Made by a program: the position numbers and the translations under genes
Notes under the pieces: model-generated
Databases searched by the model: none
Told to the model about the DNA's origin: nothing
The model's input: the letters and a program-made list of their open reading frames with translations, nothing else
From: Shimia_B sp038527375
GTDB lineage: Bacteria; Pseudomonadota; Alphaproteobacteria; Rhodobacterales; Rhodobacteraceae
Direction of reading: 5' to 3'
NCBI GenBank assembly: GCA_038527375.1
Contig: JBCBFU010000004.1
Span: 1 to 64,000 of the forward strand
Length of the DNA stretch: 64,000 bases
Shown: positions 1 through 8,158 of the stretch, in pieces
Layout of the letters: each line of letters begins with the position of its first letter
Position numbering within the stretch: the first letter of the stretch is position 1

Positions 1-222
1 CGTACAATGGTAGCCAATGGTCTCGGGATCGCGATACTACCCGAGATGTTCGTCGCACCGTACCTTTCCCTGTTGCCGATATCGATGGTGCCAATCTCAG
101 GCAACTGGGCCGCGCGCGACATATCCATTGTCTTGCGTGACGATACCGCTCTATCTGGCGCTCCCGAAGTATTCTTAAATTGGCTAAGGCGCCAAGGTTC
201 CCAAGATGCTAAAGTCAAGTGA
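1..222 (+). CDS. LysR-family regulator, C-terminal fragment (cut by window edge)
   Basis: The reading frame is open from the first base and ends at the TGA at 220-222, so only about 73 C-terminal residues are present. The segment VANGLGIAILP is typical of the last part of a LysR effector-binding domain, where a glycine-rich turn is followed by a hydrophobic strand and a proline. LysR proteins are cytoplasmic transcription factors that bind a small co-inducer in this domain. The HTH domain, the target and the inducer lie outside the window. Confidence 0.75.
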   Translation, partial: RTMVANGLGIAILPEMFVAPYLSLLPISMVPISGNWAARDISIVLRDDTALSGAPEVFLNWLRRQGSQDAKVK

Positions 223-557
223 AGATTTTGGATTCGGCATAACTGACACAGACTTTGAGCACGCGAAGCAGAGGTTTCGCTGTAGGAGCTTCTTCGCCAC
301 TGTTGCAAAGCGCAAATCGCGCATTTTCGACTGTTTCACCAATCTAACTTAAAACCAAAAACCAGGAACCTAAATTATTGCAAACAAGCACGCTTATGCG
401 TCCAATTTTGATTTGCAAATCATATGTTTTACCTTTTTGACGGCTATTCCTCGAAAGTAGCGAAGATGACGGTAAGACGCTTTCAAAAAAACTGACTGCC
501 TCATTCCCCAGAAGCCGCAAAACCATTTTTTTAACGGGTCTGCGACCCATTTGATTC
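223..557. other. AT-rich spacer between LysR end and DUF5681 block
   Basis: This stretch is visibly richer in A and T than the rest of the window and has no convincing gene. It carries several A or T runs and one weak minus-strand frame (344-550). It marks the edge between a normal LysR gene and the putative mobile-element block. I see no clear terminator, tRNA or attachment repeat in it. Confidence 0.4.
344..550 (-). CDS. Possible small hypothetical protein (68 aa)
   Basis: An ATG at 550 lies 8 bases past the stop of the upstream DUF5681-type gene on the same strand and opens 68 codons. The N-terminus is basic (MGRRPVKKMVLRLL). No family is recognised. The frame lies in AT-rich sequence with weak coding character and a poor ribosome site, so it could be chance. 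A TTG at 571 would extend it by seven codons into the upstream gene. Confidence 0.22.
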   Translation of the reverse strand: MGRRPVKKMVLRLLGNEAVSFFESVLPSSSLLSRNSRQKGKTYDLQIKIGRISVLVCNNLGSWFLVLS

Positions 558-1073
558 TCACTGTTCCTCAATCGGAAGCCTCGTCTGAAACAGCTCTTCG
601 AACTGACCCGGATAATGGTGGTTGAGCGAGGCTGCCATCGTCAGAAGCGTCGACCACTGATGGTGCGTGAGGCTTTCTTCAATGCTCGTGAAGTTCGGGT
701 TATCGATGATCCAGTCGTGTAGATACAGATTGTAGAGCTGGCGCAACTCGGACAGCTCAGCCTCTTTTTTCTCGAACAAATCCATGAGGTGGCGCTGCAT
801 TGTTACCTTGCCCGTCATGGCACTCTCGAACATCTTTGAATGCAGCGCGGCCTTCCGATCCATTTTCTGCACTTCACCGCCGACCGTCAGTTCCACCTGC
901 GTATTCATGAAGTGGAAAATGTCAGCAGGATTGTATTTCGCGCCTTTGCGTTTTCGGGGCCGGCCTTTAGGGTTTGGGCAATGGCCTTTGCGCCACCGGC
1001 CGCGTTCGTCCCGGGTGTTGTCGCTGTGATCGACGTTTGCAGCCTCGATGGTCTCGGTCTCTAATTCACTCAT
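558..1073 (-). CDS. DUF5681-type protein (171 aa)
   Basis: The N-terminal third contains GRWRKGHCPNPKGRPRKRK, which matches the basic glycine/proline signature of the DUF5681 family. That family is common near phage and integrated-element genes and has no proven function. The remaining 120 residues are mostly helical and acidic with no motif I recognise. An AAAGGA ribosome site precedes the ATG at 1073. The gene starts 12 bases after the stop of the methyltransferase gene, so the two are probably cotranscribed. Small size and basic head suggest nucleic-acid binding, but that is inference. Confidence 0.7.
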   Translation of the reverse strand: MSELETETIEAANVDHSDNTRDERGRWRKGHCPNPKGRPRKRKGAKYNPADIFHFMNTQVELTVGGEVQKMDRKAALHSKMFESAMTGKVTMQRHLMDLFEKKEAELSELRQLYNLYLHDWIIDNPNFTSIEESLTHHQWSTLLTMAASLNHHYPGQFEELFQTRLPIEEQ

Positions 1074-1085
1074 GACGTTGTCCTT

Positions 1086-2429
1086 TCAGTTGAGTTTTGG
1101 TTTGGCGAAGTGCTTGCCTGTGTCGGCGCAAGTTGCGTGTTTGCCTGTGAGGTTTTGCCAGCGGCGGACGATCGTGTCGCAGTAGATGGGGTCTAGCTCG
1201 AGGAGCCGGGTGCGGCGGCCGGTCTGCTCGGCCGCAATCAAAGTGGTTCCCGAGCCTCCGAATGGGTCCAGCACGATCTGCCGCTGTTTCGAGCAATCCT
1301 TGATCGCGTCCGCGACGAGTGCCACGGGCTTTACCGTCGGATGCATGGTCAGGGCATCATCTCGACCTTCGCCAAAACTGTTGACGCCCGGATATTCCCA
1401 CACCTTGGTGCGGTATCGCCCCGTCTGGCCAAGCTCGAACGTATTCGTGTGCGGTTCCGTGCCATGCTTGAACACAAAGACCAACTCATGGCGCGAGCGA
1501 TAGAACGTTCCCATGCCGCCATTCGACTTGGCCCAAACGCACAGGTTCTTGCATTCGTCATAGACAGCATCACCCGCCGCAAGTGTCTCGCGCATTTGGC
1601 GCCAGTCCATGCAGACATAGTGGATCGAGCCATCCGCTGAATGATTGGCCATGTGCTCGAACACTGTTGTCAGAAAGTGCTCAAAGGCGTCCGAGGACAT
1701 CTCTCCCGAGGCCATGGCAAACTCGCGATGCTGCGTTTTGCCGAGCCCACATACATGCCCCGATATTGGAACGTTATAAGGTGGGTCCGTGAAGATGAGC
1801 GAAGCCACGTCTTCACCCAAAAGCCTCTGATAAGACGTCCCTTCCGTCGCATCCGCGCAGAGCAGTCGGTGGGATCCAAGCTCCCAAAGCTGCTCTCTAA
1901 TCGACACAACCAAACCGTCATTGGGCGCTTCTGGAACCTCGTCTGCCTGATCGACCTCCCCGTGCTTTGCGGCGGCTTGCCGTTCGATGATCGTGTCGAC
2001 TTCGGCCAGGTCAAAACCGGTTAGCTCTACCGAGAAGTCCATGTCGATCAGACCTTGCAACTCAATCGCTAGGATCTCGTCGTCCCACCCCGCCTCTTCG
2101 GCCAAACGGTTGTCGGCCAAGATATAAGCCCGCTTCTCAGCGTCGCTCAAATGATCAACCCGCAAGGTCGGGACCTCGGACCAGCCAAGCAGCTTCGCCG
2201 CCTCAATCCGACCATGGCCCGCGATGACGCAGTTCTCGCCGTCAATCAGTACCGGATTTACGAAGCCAAATTGCTCAATCGATGTAGCGATTTTGCGGAT
2301 CTGACGCTTCGAATGGGTCCGCGCCTGCTGATCATGGGGCTTGAGCCGCGCAATCGCGACCGGAGTAGTGCCGTCGAGGCCCTTTAAGGGAGCAGGACTT
2401 GCAGCGGTTTGAAGAACAAGGGAACTCAT
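1086..2429 (-). CDS. ParB-domain / DNA N-methyltransferase fusion (447 aa)
   Basis: Residues about 20-130 form a ParB/Srx-type domain (SIEQFGFVNPVLI then the VIAGHGR box). Residues about 210-440 are a DNA methyltransferase: the catalytic motif TDPPYN comes first and the SAM-binding motif DPFGGSGTTLIAAEQ comes near the C-terminus, which is the beta-class order used by m6A or m4C enzymes. No restriction endonuclease gene is next to it, so it looks like an orphan, element-borne methylase. Such fusions are frequent in prophages and integrative elements of alphaproteobacteria. A GTGAGG ribosome site lies before the ATG at 2429. The target sequence cannot be read from the protein. Confidence 0.88.
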   Translation of the reverse strand: MSSLVLQTAASPAPLKGLDGTTPVAIARLKPHDQQARTHSKRQIRKIATSIEQFGFVNPVLIDGENCVIAGHGRIEAAKLLGWSEVPTLRVDHLSDAEKRAYILADNRLAEEAGWDDEILAIELQGLIDMDFSVELTGFDLAEVDTIIERQAAAKHGEVDQADEVPEAPNDGLVVSIREQLWELGSHRLLCADATEGTSYQRLLGEDVASLIFTDPPYNVPISGHVCGLGKTQHREFAMASGEMSSDAFEHFLTTVFEHMANHSADGSIHYVCMDWRQMRETLAAGDAVYDECKNLCVWAKSNGGMGTFYRSRHELVFVFKHGTEPHTNTFELGQTGRYRTKVWEYPGVNSFGEGRDDALTMHPTVKPVALVADAIKDCSKQRQIVLDPFGGSGTTLIAAEQTGRRTRLLELDPIYCDTIVRRWQNLTGKHATCADTGKHFAKPKLN

Positions 2430-2495
2430 TTATATAACCTCACTTAGGGTTGATTAAGGGCGTGCGTGTTTCTAGCCCAATGCATCGGTTTGATT

Positions 2496-3206
2496 TCAGG
2501 CTTTGGGTCGACCGCGCCGAATACTCGGCGCCTTCGATAGGAACTCAACTACCGCTTGCGCGGTGCTCGTGAGCTCGACCACCGTCACAACCCGACGTCG
2601 GTCTGGCATGGTGTCACCGAGAACCGCGCCGAGTTCCTCAACCCCGTCGCAATAATCGGGCTCGAGAAAAAGCGGTGCTTTGTGGTTGGACGCCTTCCCG
2701 GCCGGCAGGTTGTCACGGATCTCGATCTTGCTGATAATCACAAATTGCCGCGCATCGGCGAATGATTTGCCGCTCTTCGTCTGCGTCGGCAAAGACGGGT
2801 CTGGGCGATAGTCCCGACGCGCGAGCAGCGATGGACGCTGAACCAACCCCGGCATGCGCGCCTCCAGCTCGGGGCGCAGATAGCGGAGCAGATAGACCAC
2901 TTCGGACTGTTTAAATCCAGCATCCATGAGATCCAGGCCGACGGCCAAACAGAAGACATCAACCTCGGCATACGCAGCCTCGCCCCCCGCGTCTTCAGGT
3001 GGCGCTACAAATGACCAGCGAACCGACGGCGGCGCGGGCACGTCGGCAAAGTCGGAGTCGCGGTCAACGTCAAGAAGCCGCTTAACACGGGTCTTGAACA
3101 ACTTCGGCACCTCGCCGGAAGAACTGCGCCCAAAAGTGAAGCTCTTCCAAAGCGCCCACTCCGCTTGTCCCCTTCCATACGTGACGTTCGACATTTGCAA
3201 TCTCAT
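2496..3206 (-). CDS. Hypothetical protein in methyltransferase block (236 aa)
   Basis: The frame is well supported as coding: 236 codons, a GAGGT ribosome site before the ATG at 3206, and a 66-base gap to the methyltransferase gene downstream on the same strand. I recognise no family. It has no signal peptide or membrane segment, and it ends in a short basic tail (RRGRPKA). Its position at the head of the methyltransferase-DUF5681 block suggests one transcription unit. An internal ATG at 3194 is an alternative start. Confidence 0.6.
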   Translation of the reverse strand: MRLQMSNVTYGRGQAEWALWKSFTFGRSSSGEVPKLFKTRVKRLLDVDRDSDFADVPAPPSVRWSFVAPPEDAGGEAAYAEVDVFCLAVGLDLMDAGFKQSEVVYLLRYLRPELEARMPGLVQRPSLLARRDYRPDPSLPTQTKSGKSFADARQFVIISKIEIRDNLPAGKASNHKAPLFLEPDYCDGVEELGAVLGDTMPDRRRVVTVVELTSTAQAVVEFLSKAPSIRRGRPKA

Positions 3207-3570
3207 TTCAACCTCGATCAGGGCCGATTTATCTGTATGCCAGGATGAAGTCAGCCCTGATTGGGGCTGAATAAGGGGCCTGCTCCCATGTTGACCGTCC
3301 TCGACAACGGTGTTTCTCGCCTGAACTATCCGTCACGTCGCCAAAAATCAGCGTGTTTTCAACGTGTTTCTCACGTGTTTTGAGAAGCGGTGGCATTTTG
3401 GCTAAACCACTCAGAAACCATAGGTTTTCCGTTCAACAGAGAGCAAACCACGCCGGAAAAACACGAAAACTGTGAGTAACAAGTGAAATTCGGCCAAAAT
3501 GACCAACCATTCAGCGCAAGCGCCCAGAGACTGGCTAGCTCGAGACTGCGTGCACAGCCATTTTCTTCCG
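3207..3570. other. Intergenic region with spaced repeats
   Basis: No gene is seen in these 364 bases. They separate the methyltransferase block from the metabolic genes and would hold the promoter of the minus-strand block. The notable content is a set of CGTGTTT repeats (3352-3380, listed separately) with a related GGTGTTT at 3309-3315 and an inverted copy, AAACACG, at 3459-3465. The right part is AT-rich. Confidence 0.5.
3352..3380 (+). repeat. Three CGTGTTT iteron-like repeats at 11-bp spacing
   Basis: CGTGTTT occurs at 3352-3358, 3363-3369 and 3374-3380. The copies are exactly 11 bp apart, so they fall on one face of the helix. A degenerate copy lies 43 bp upstream and an inverted copy lies 79 bp downstream. 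The pattern resembles regulator-binding iterons next to a mobile-element block. No protein can be assigned. Confidence 0.5.
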
Positions 3571-4314
3571 CTACATCGTGTAATTCAGGCCGAGCCTGCC
3601 ACCATCCACATAGATGGTTTCACCGGTAATGTAGCTGGCCTTTTGCGAGCACAGGAACGCAACGACATTGCCGATTTCCTCAGCCGTGCCAGGGCGTCCC
3701 AAAGGCGTGCGCGACATGGCCTTGTCAAAGGCCGCGGGGTTGGCATTCACGCCCGCCATCATTTCGGTATCGATGGACCCAGGTCCGACGGCGTTCACGC
3801 GGATGTTCATGGGCGCAAGGGCGAGTGCCGCCACTTTCGTCAACTGCATGACGCCCCCCTTGGAGGCGCAGTAGGCCGGGATCGCCGGGATCGCGACCTG
3901 CGCGTTGATGGACGACATGTTGACGATTGCGCCTTCGATCTTGTGCGCGACCATGGCCTTTGCGGCGCGTTGCGTGGCCACGAAGACGCCCCGCAGGTTG
4001 ACGCCGAGAACGGTGTCGAACGTCTCGAGATCATAGGTCAGGAAGTCACCCGGCATCGCAATCCCGGCATTGTTCACCAACGCCGTGACCGGGCCATGCT
4101 CCGCCTCAATCTGATCAAAGAGCGCCAACACGGCATCGGTATCGCCCATGTCGCAGACATAGCCCGCCCCATTCAGGCGCGCTGCCTCGGCGTGAACCGC
4201 GTCTTTAATGTCCACGAGGACAACTTTCATCCCGTCGGCAGCAAGTGCTTCGGCACAGGCAAGGCCGATCCCCTGCGCGGCCCCGGTGATCAGGGCAATT
4301 GGAGACTGGGTCAT
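3571..4314 (-). CDS. SDR-family oxidoreductase (247 aa)
   Basis: A classical short-chain dehydrogenase/reductase of usual length. It shows the Rossmann motif TGAAQGIG near the N-terminus, NNAG in strand 4, the catalytic Tyr/Lys pair in YCASKGG, and the C-terminal signature YITGETIYVDGG. An aspartate after the second strand (VDIKD) favours NAD over NADP. The start at 4314 is chosen because AAGGA lies just upstream and the protein then begins directly before the Rossmann fold. The frame stays open further upstream without support. It is divergent from the rhodanese gene. The substrate is unknown; these enzymes oxidise alcohols or reduce ketones in the cytoplasm. Confidence 0.88.
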   Translation of the reverse strand: MTQSPIALITGAAQGIGLACAEALAADGMKVVLVDIKDAVHAEAARLNGAGYVCDMGDTDAVLALFDQIEAEHGPVTALVNNAGIAMPGDFLTYDLETFDTVLGVNLRGVFVATQRAAKAMVAHKIEGAIVNMSSINAQVAIPAIPAYCASKGGVMQLTKVAALALAPMNIRVNAVGPGSIDTEMMAGVNANPAAFDKAMSRTPLGRPGTAEEIGNVVAFLCSQKASYITGETIYVDGGRLGLNYTM

Positions 4315-4429
4315 GGTGGGTCCTTCGCGATGGGCAAACATATCGCGGCACGTTGCAATGGCGGCCCATGCGGGTCAACCTGCGGCGGCAAGCCTTTGGA
4401 TGATGCCCAAAAGGTACGGGGGGAGACTC

Positions 4430-4834
4430 ATGTCCGCACTCAAGATATCCGCCGCCGACATGGTCGCCGCTGCGCGCGCCCGGATCACGGAAATCGACGC
4501 GACCGATCTGATGGCCATGGCCAGTGAGCCCGATGTCGTCATCGTCGACATTCGCGACATTCGCGAACGCCAGCGCAGCGGCGCGATCCCCGGGTCGGTC
4601 CACGCCCCGCGCGGCATGTTGGAGTTCTGGGTCGACCCCGATAGCCCCTATCACAAGCCGATCTTTGCGCGCCCGGACGCGCGATATGTCTTCCACTGCG
4701 CCTCTGGCTGGCGGTCGGCGCTGGCGGTCGCAACACTTCAGGACATGGGGTTCAGCGCAGCGCATTTGACCCACGGGTTCACGTCCTGGGTCGATGCCGG
4801 CGGCCCCGTCGAAGAGATCCCGTCAAAGGGCTGA
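4430..4834 (+). CDS. Single-domain rhodanese-like protein (134 aa)
   Basis: Residues about 20-125 form one rhodanese domain. It includes VVIVDIRDIRE, the HAPRGMLEFW segment and the active-site loop HCASGWRS, whose cysteine would carry a persulfide. Family members transfer sulfane sulfur to cyanide, thiols or partner proteins. The start is set by GGGAG at 4421-4425. There is no signal peptide, so it is cytoplasmic. It converges on the molybdoenzyme gene (10-base gap), and the persulfide-dioxygenase-like gene is 2.4 kb away, which fits a local sulfur theme. Confidence 0.85.
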   Translation: MSALKISAADMVAAARARITEIDATDLMAMASEPDVVIVDIRDIRERQRSGAIPGSVHAPRGMLEFWVDPDSPYHKPIFARPDARYVFHCASGWRSALAVATLQDMGFSAAHLTHGFTSWVDAGGPVEEIPSKG

Positions 4835-4843
4835 AGCTGCCGC

Positions 4844-7150
4844 TCAGGACACTAGGCCACGTGTCCCGAAGCCTGGGGGCTGGTGAACTGTCACATCCGG
4901 GACCGGCCCATCGACCCGCCGCAAGTCCACGCGTGCGGAATGCGCGGCGGTCGACTGGGTAAGCTCCGAAGTACGAAGATCATGGGTCAGCGCGTTGGGG
5001 TTGCCGTGACGGTCCCTGTGCCGTGGATCGGTAAAGTCCGGGTCCCACCACGCGCCCGTCCACAGGAATACGCAACCGGGCCGGATTTCGGCGGTCACAC
5101 GCGCCCCGGCAAGGCATGCACCGCGCGCGTTGGAGAGCTCCACAACATCGCCGCTGCGAATGCCACGGGCCTCGGCGTCGTCGGGATGGATCAGCACTGG
5201 TTCACGACCGTTGATCTTGGCCGAAATCGACCACGCGCCATTATCATGTTGCGAATGCAAACGGGTTGCGGGTTGCCCTGACAGCAGCGCAAGCGATCCA
5301 AGCCCCGCCACCTGATCCCGTGGCGCGCGCCACGCGGCGTGGCCCGGGCAATCGGGCAAATCCATCGCGGCGATGGCATCGCAATACAGTTCGATCCGCC
5401 CGGATGGCGTGGGCAGCGGATTAGCCGCCGGATCAGCGCGAAAATCACTGAGGAAGACTTGGTCCGGCGCGGGATCGGGCACATGCACAGGCTCGCCCCT
5501 CGACATAAAGGTGTCCCAGTCCGGCAGGCTGACGCCTGCCCGCGCGCCTATATCACGCGTCTCGTCCCAAAGGCGCTCCAACCAGGCTTCGGTCGTCAAA
5601 CCCTCCGTGAACCGCTCAAGCGCGCCCAGACGCGCGGCCAGATCCCGGTAGATGTCATACTCGACGCGCGCCGCGCCGGGCGGGGGAACCAACGTCGCCA
5701 TGGGAACCAGCGCGTCATCGGATTTGCCCGCGCCGAAATCGATGCGTTCCTGTGGGGCCGCCACCGGCAGAACGATATCCGCGTGGCGGGCCGTTGCGGT
5801 CCAGCTGACCTCGTTCACGATCACCGTTTCCGGCGCCTGAAACGCGCGGTGCAGACGGTTGAGGTCCTGATGGTGATGGAAGGGATTACCCCCTGCCCAC
5901 CAGACCAGTCGCGCGTGCGGAAACCGGCGCTGTTGCCCATGATAGGTGTAGCTTTCGCCGGGCCGCAGCATCATGTCAGAAATCATGGCGACCGGAATGC
6001 TCTCGCCCACTGGGTTTGTGCCCTGCGGCAGGGCTGCCCAGCGGAACAGCCGTTCGATATTGCCGATATTGGCGTTCACGCCGTAGCCAATCGTATACCC
6101 CCCGCCCGGCAGACCAATCTGACCCAGCAGCGAGGCAAGAGTGACCGCAGCCCATAGGGGCTGTTCCCCATAGTCCGCGCGCTGCAGGCTCGCCGTGACA
6201 GAAATCATGGTGCGCGACGCGGCCATCTTGCGCGCCAACCGCGTGATGTCGCGCGCCGGGATGCCGGTGATGGGCTCGGCCCAGCTGGGTGACTTGGGCT
6301 GCCCATCGAGACTGCCATCAAGGTAGGCAAGCACCCGATCAAAGCCCACCGTATAGCGATCCAGAAATCCTTGATCCTGCAAGCCTTCGGCACAGAGCAC
6401 ATGGGCCAAGGCCAGCATCAACGCGGTATCGGTGCCGGGTTGGATGGGCATCCATTGCGCGCGCGCCATGTCGTCGGTGTCCGACCTGAGCGGGCTGACC
6501 GACACGAACTCGACCCCGGACTCGACGCAGAGTTCAAGGTTTTGCGGCATCCGGTGTTGGGTAACGCCCCCATCCGACAGCTGCGTGTTGCGCATGGGCA
6601 GACCGCCAAACAGGACCACGAGGTCACTGTTGGCCGCAATGACGGGCCAGCGGGTGGCCTGCGCCACATGATCCCGGAACGGCCCGACGATGTAGGGGAG
6701 CAGCCCCATGGCCGCGTTGTAGCTGTAATTGCCTTCCGACCGGGTGAAACCGCCCACCGAGTTGAGAAACCGTTTCAGCTGACTTTGTGCGTGGTGGAAA
6801 CGACCCGCGCTTGCCCAGCCATAGGACCCCGCAAAGATGGCCTTGTTGCCGTGGGCATCACGGATGCGGGTGATCTCGGCGGCGACGAGGTCGAGCGCTT
6901 CGTCCCACGGCACCTCGACAAAGACGTCGCGGCCGCGTGGCACTGCATCCGGTTCGCCATCAAGCCAGCTTTTGCGGATTGCGGGACGCAGAACGCGCGC
7001 GGCGCCGTTCAGACTTCCCGCGATGTTGGAATTCAAGAGAGACGGCGCAGGGTCGTCGGGGTGTCCGGCCACGTCCACCACTTTGCCGTCGCGGATGGTT
7101 GCCAGACCCGGCCCCCAATGGCTCGCCGTTATTTTGGTCGTCTCGGTCAC
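4844..7150 (-). CDS. Molybdopterin oxidoreductase, biotin/DMSO/TMAO reductase type (768 aa)
   Basis: A DMSO-reductase-family molybdoenzyme close to BisC in length and layout. The N-terminus (SHWGPGLATIRDGKVV) goes straight into the fold and lacks the Cys motif for an N-terminal [4Fe-4S] cluster. GSYGWASAGRFHHAQ matches the segment that supplies the serine ligand to molybdenum in BisC, DorA and TorA. No Tat signal is seen, so it is probably cytoplasmic and may reduce sulfoxides such as methionine or biotin sulfoxide. I prefer the GTG at 7150, preceded by a GGACGGGGC-like site. An ATG-like start at 7222 would add 24 residues of doubtful character. It is divergent from the MBL gene. Confidence 0.85.
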   Translation of the reverse strand: MTETTKITASHWGPGLATIRDGKVVDVAGHPDDPAPSLLNSNIAGSLNGAARVLRPAIRKSWLDGEPDAVPRGRDVFVEVPWDEALDLVAAEITRIRDAHGNKAIFAGSYGWASAGRFHHAQSQLKRFLNSVGGFTRSEGNYSYNAAMGLLPYIVGPFRDHVAQATRWPVIAANSDLVVLFGGLPMRNTQLSDGGVTQHRMPQNLELCVESGVEFVSVSPLRSDTDDMARAQWMPIQPGTDTALMLALAHVLCAEGLQDQGFLDRYTVGFDRVLAYLDGSLDGQPKSPSWAEPITGIPARDITRLARKMAASRTMISVTASLQRADYGEQPLWAAVTLASLLGQIGLPGGGYTIGYGVNANIGNIERLFRWAALPQGTNPVGESIPVAMISDMMLRPGESYTYHGQQRRFPHARLVWWAGGNPFHHHQDLNRLHRAFQAPETVIVNEVSWTATARHADIVLPVAAPQERIDFGAGKSDDALVPMATLVPPPGAARVEYDIYRDLAARLGALERFTEGLTTEAWLERLWDETRDIGARAGVSLPDWDTFMSRGEPVHVPDPAPDQVFLSDFRADPAANPLPTPSGRIELYCDAIAAMDLPDCPGHAAWRAPRDQVAGLGSLALLSGQPATRLHSQHDNGAWSISAKINGREPVLIHPDDAEARGIRSGDVVELSNARGACLAGARVTAEIRPGCVFLWTGAWWDPDFTDPRHRDRHGNPNALTHDLRTSELTQSTAAHSARVDLRRVDGPVPDVTVHQPPGFGTRGLVS

Positions 7151-7270
7151 CCGCCCCGTCCCGATGCATCGCGCCGATTGTGTCGCGCTTTGCTTCGCTC
7201 GCCACGTTTGACCTATGGGCAACAGACTGCAAGACTTAATTCACGCAGATCGTCAGCGAGGAGCGTATCA

Positions 7271-8155
7271 ATGACCCTTCCGACCGTTGCCATGGATGTC
7301 CGCCCATCCGTCACACATTTCTTCGACGCGCAGTCGAACACCATCAGCTACGTGGTCAAGGATCCCGCCAGCAATGCCTGTGCCGTCATTGATGCCGTCA
7401 TGAACTTCGACTACGCCGCAGGGCGGCTGAGCTATGACAGCGCTGATGAGATCATCGCGCATATTCGCAGCAATGACCTGAGCCTCGACTGGATCATCGA
7501 AACCCACGTCCACGCCGATCACCTGTCCGGTGCGCCCTATATCCAAGAGCGCCTTGGAGGAAAGATCGGCATCGGCGAACACATCCAGACCGTGCAGGAT
7601 ACCTTCGGCAAAATCTTCAACGAAGGGACCGAATTTCAGCGGGACGGATCACAATTCGACGCGCTTTTCACTGATCTCGACATGTACACCGTCGGGGGCA
7701 TGGTCTGCGCGGCGATGCACACGCCGGGTCACACCCCCGCCTGCATGGTGCACATCATGGGTGACGCGGCTTTTGCGGGCGACACGCTTTTCATGCCCGA
7801 TGGCGGGTCCGCCCGCGCGGATTTCCCCGGCGGCGATGCGGGGGAGCTTTACGATTCCATCCAGCGCGTGCTGTCCCTGCCCGAAGAGATGCGCCTGTTT
7901 GTCTGCCATGACTACGGCCCCGGCGGGCGCGCTATCGCATGGGAGACGACGATCGGAGACCAGAAGGCCGCCAATATCCACGTCGGTGGCGGGGCAAGCC
8001 GCGAGGCGTTCGTCAAAATGCGCACCGAACGCGATGCGCAACTGGCCATGCCAAAGCTCATCATCCCGTCGCTTCAGGTCAATATCCGGGCGGGTGAGGT
8101 TCCGACCGACGCCGATGGCAATATGGCGCTGAAGATCCCCGTGAACCGCCTCTAG
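7271..8155 (+). CDS. MBL-fold hydrolase, persulfide-dioxygenase-like (294 aa)
   Basis: A metallo-beta-lactamase-fold protein with the metal motif THVHADHLSG. A downstream histidine in HTPGHTPACM and the aspartate in FAGDTLFM complete the usual ligands. Length and the early SYVVKD...AVIDAV segment resemble bacterial ETHE1/Blh-type proteins, which oxidise glutathione persulfide to sulfite or regulate that process. GAGGAG precedes the ATG at 7271. The neighbouring rhodanese and sulfoxide-reductase-like genes support a sulfur role, but a general thioesterase-like hydrolase cannot be excluded. Confidence 0.82.
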   Translation: MTLPTVAMDVRPSVTHFFDAQSNTISYVVKDPASNACAVIDAVMNFDYAAGRLSYDSADEIIAHIRSNDLSLDWIIETHVHADHLSGAPYIQERLGGKIGIGEHIQTVQDTFGKIFNEGTEFQRDGSQFDALFTDLDMYTVGGMVCAAMHTPGHTPACMVHIMGDAAFAGDTLFMPDGGSARADFPGGDAGELYDSIQRVLSLPEEMRLFVCHDYGPGGRAIAWETTIGDQKAANIHVGGGASREAFVKMRTERDAQLAMPKLIIPSLQVNIRAGEVPTDADGNMALKIPVNRL

Positions 8156-8158
8156 GCC

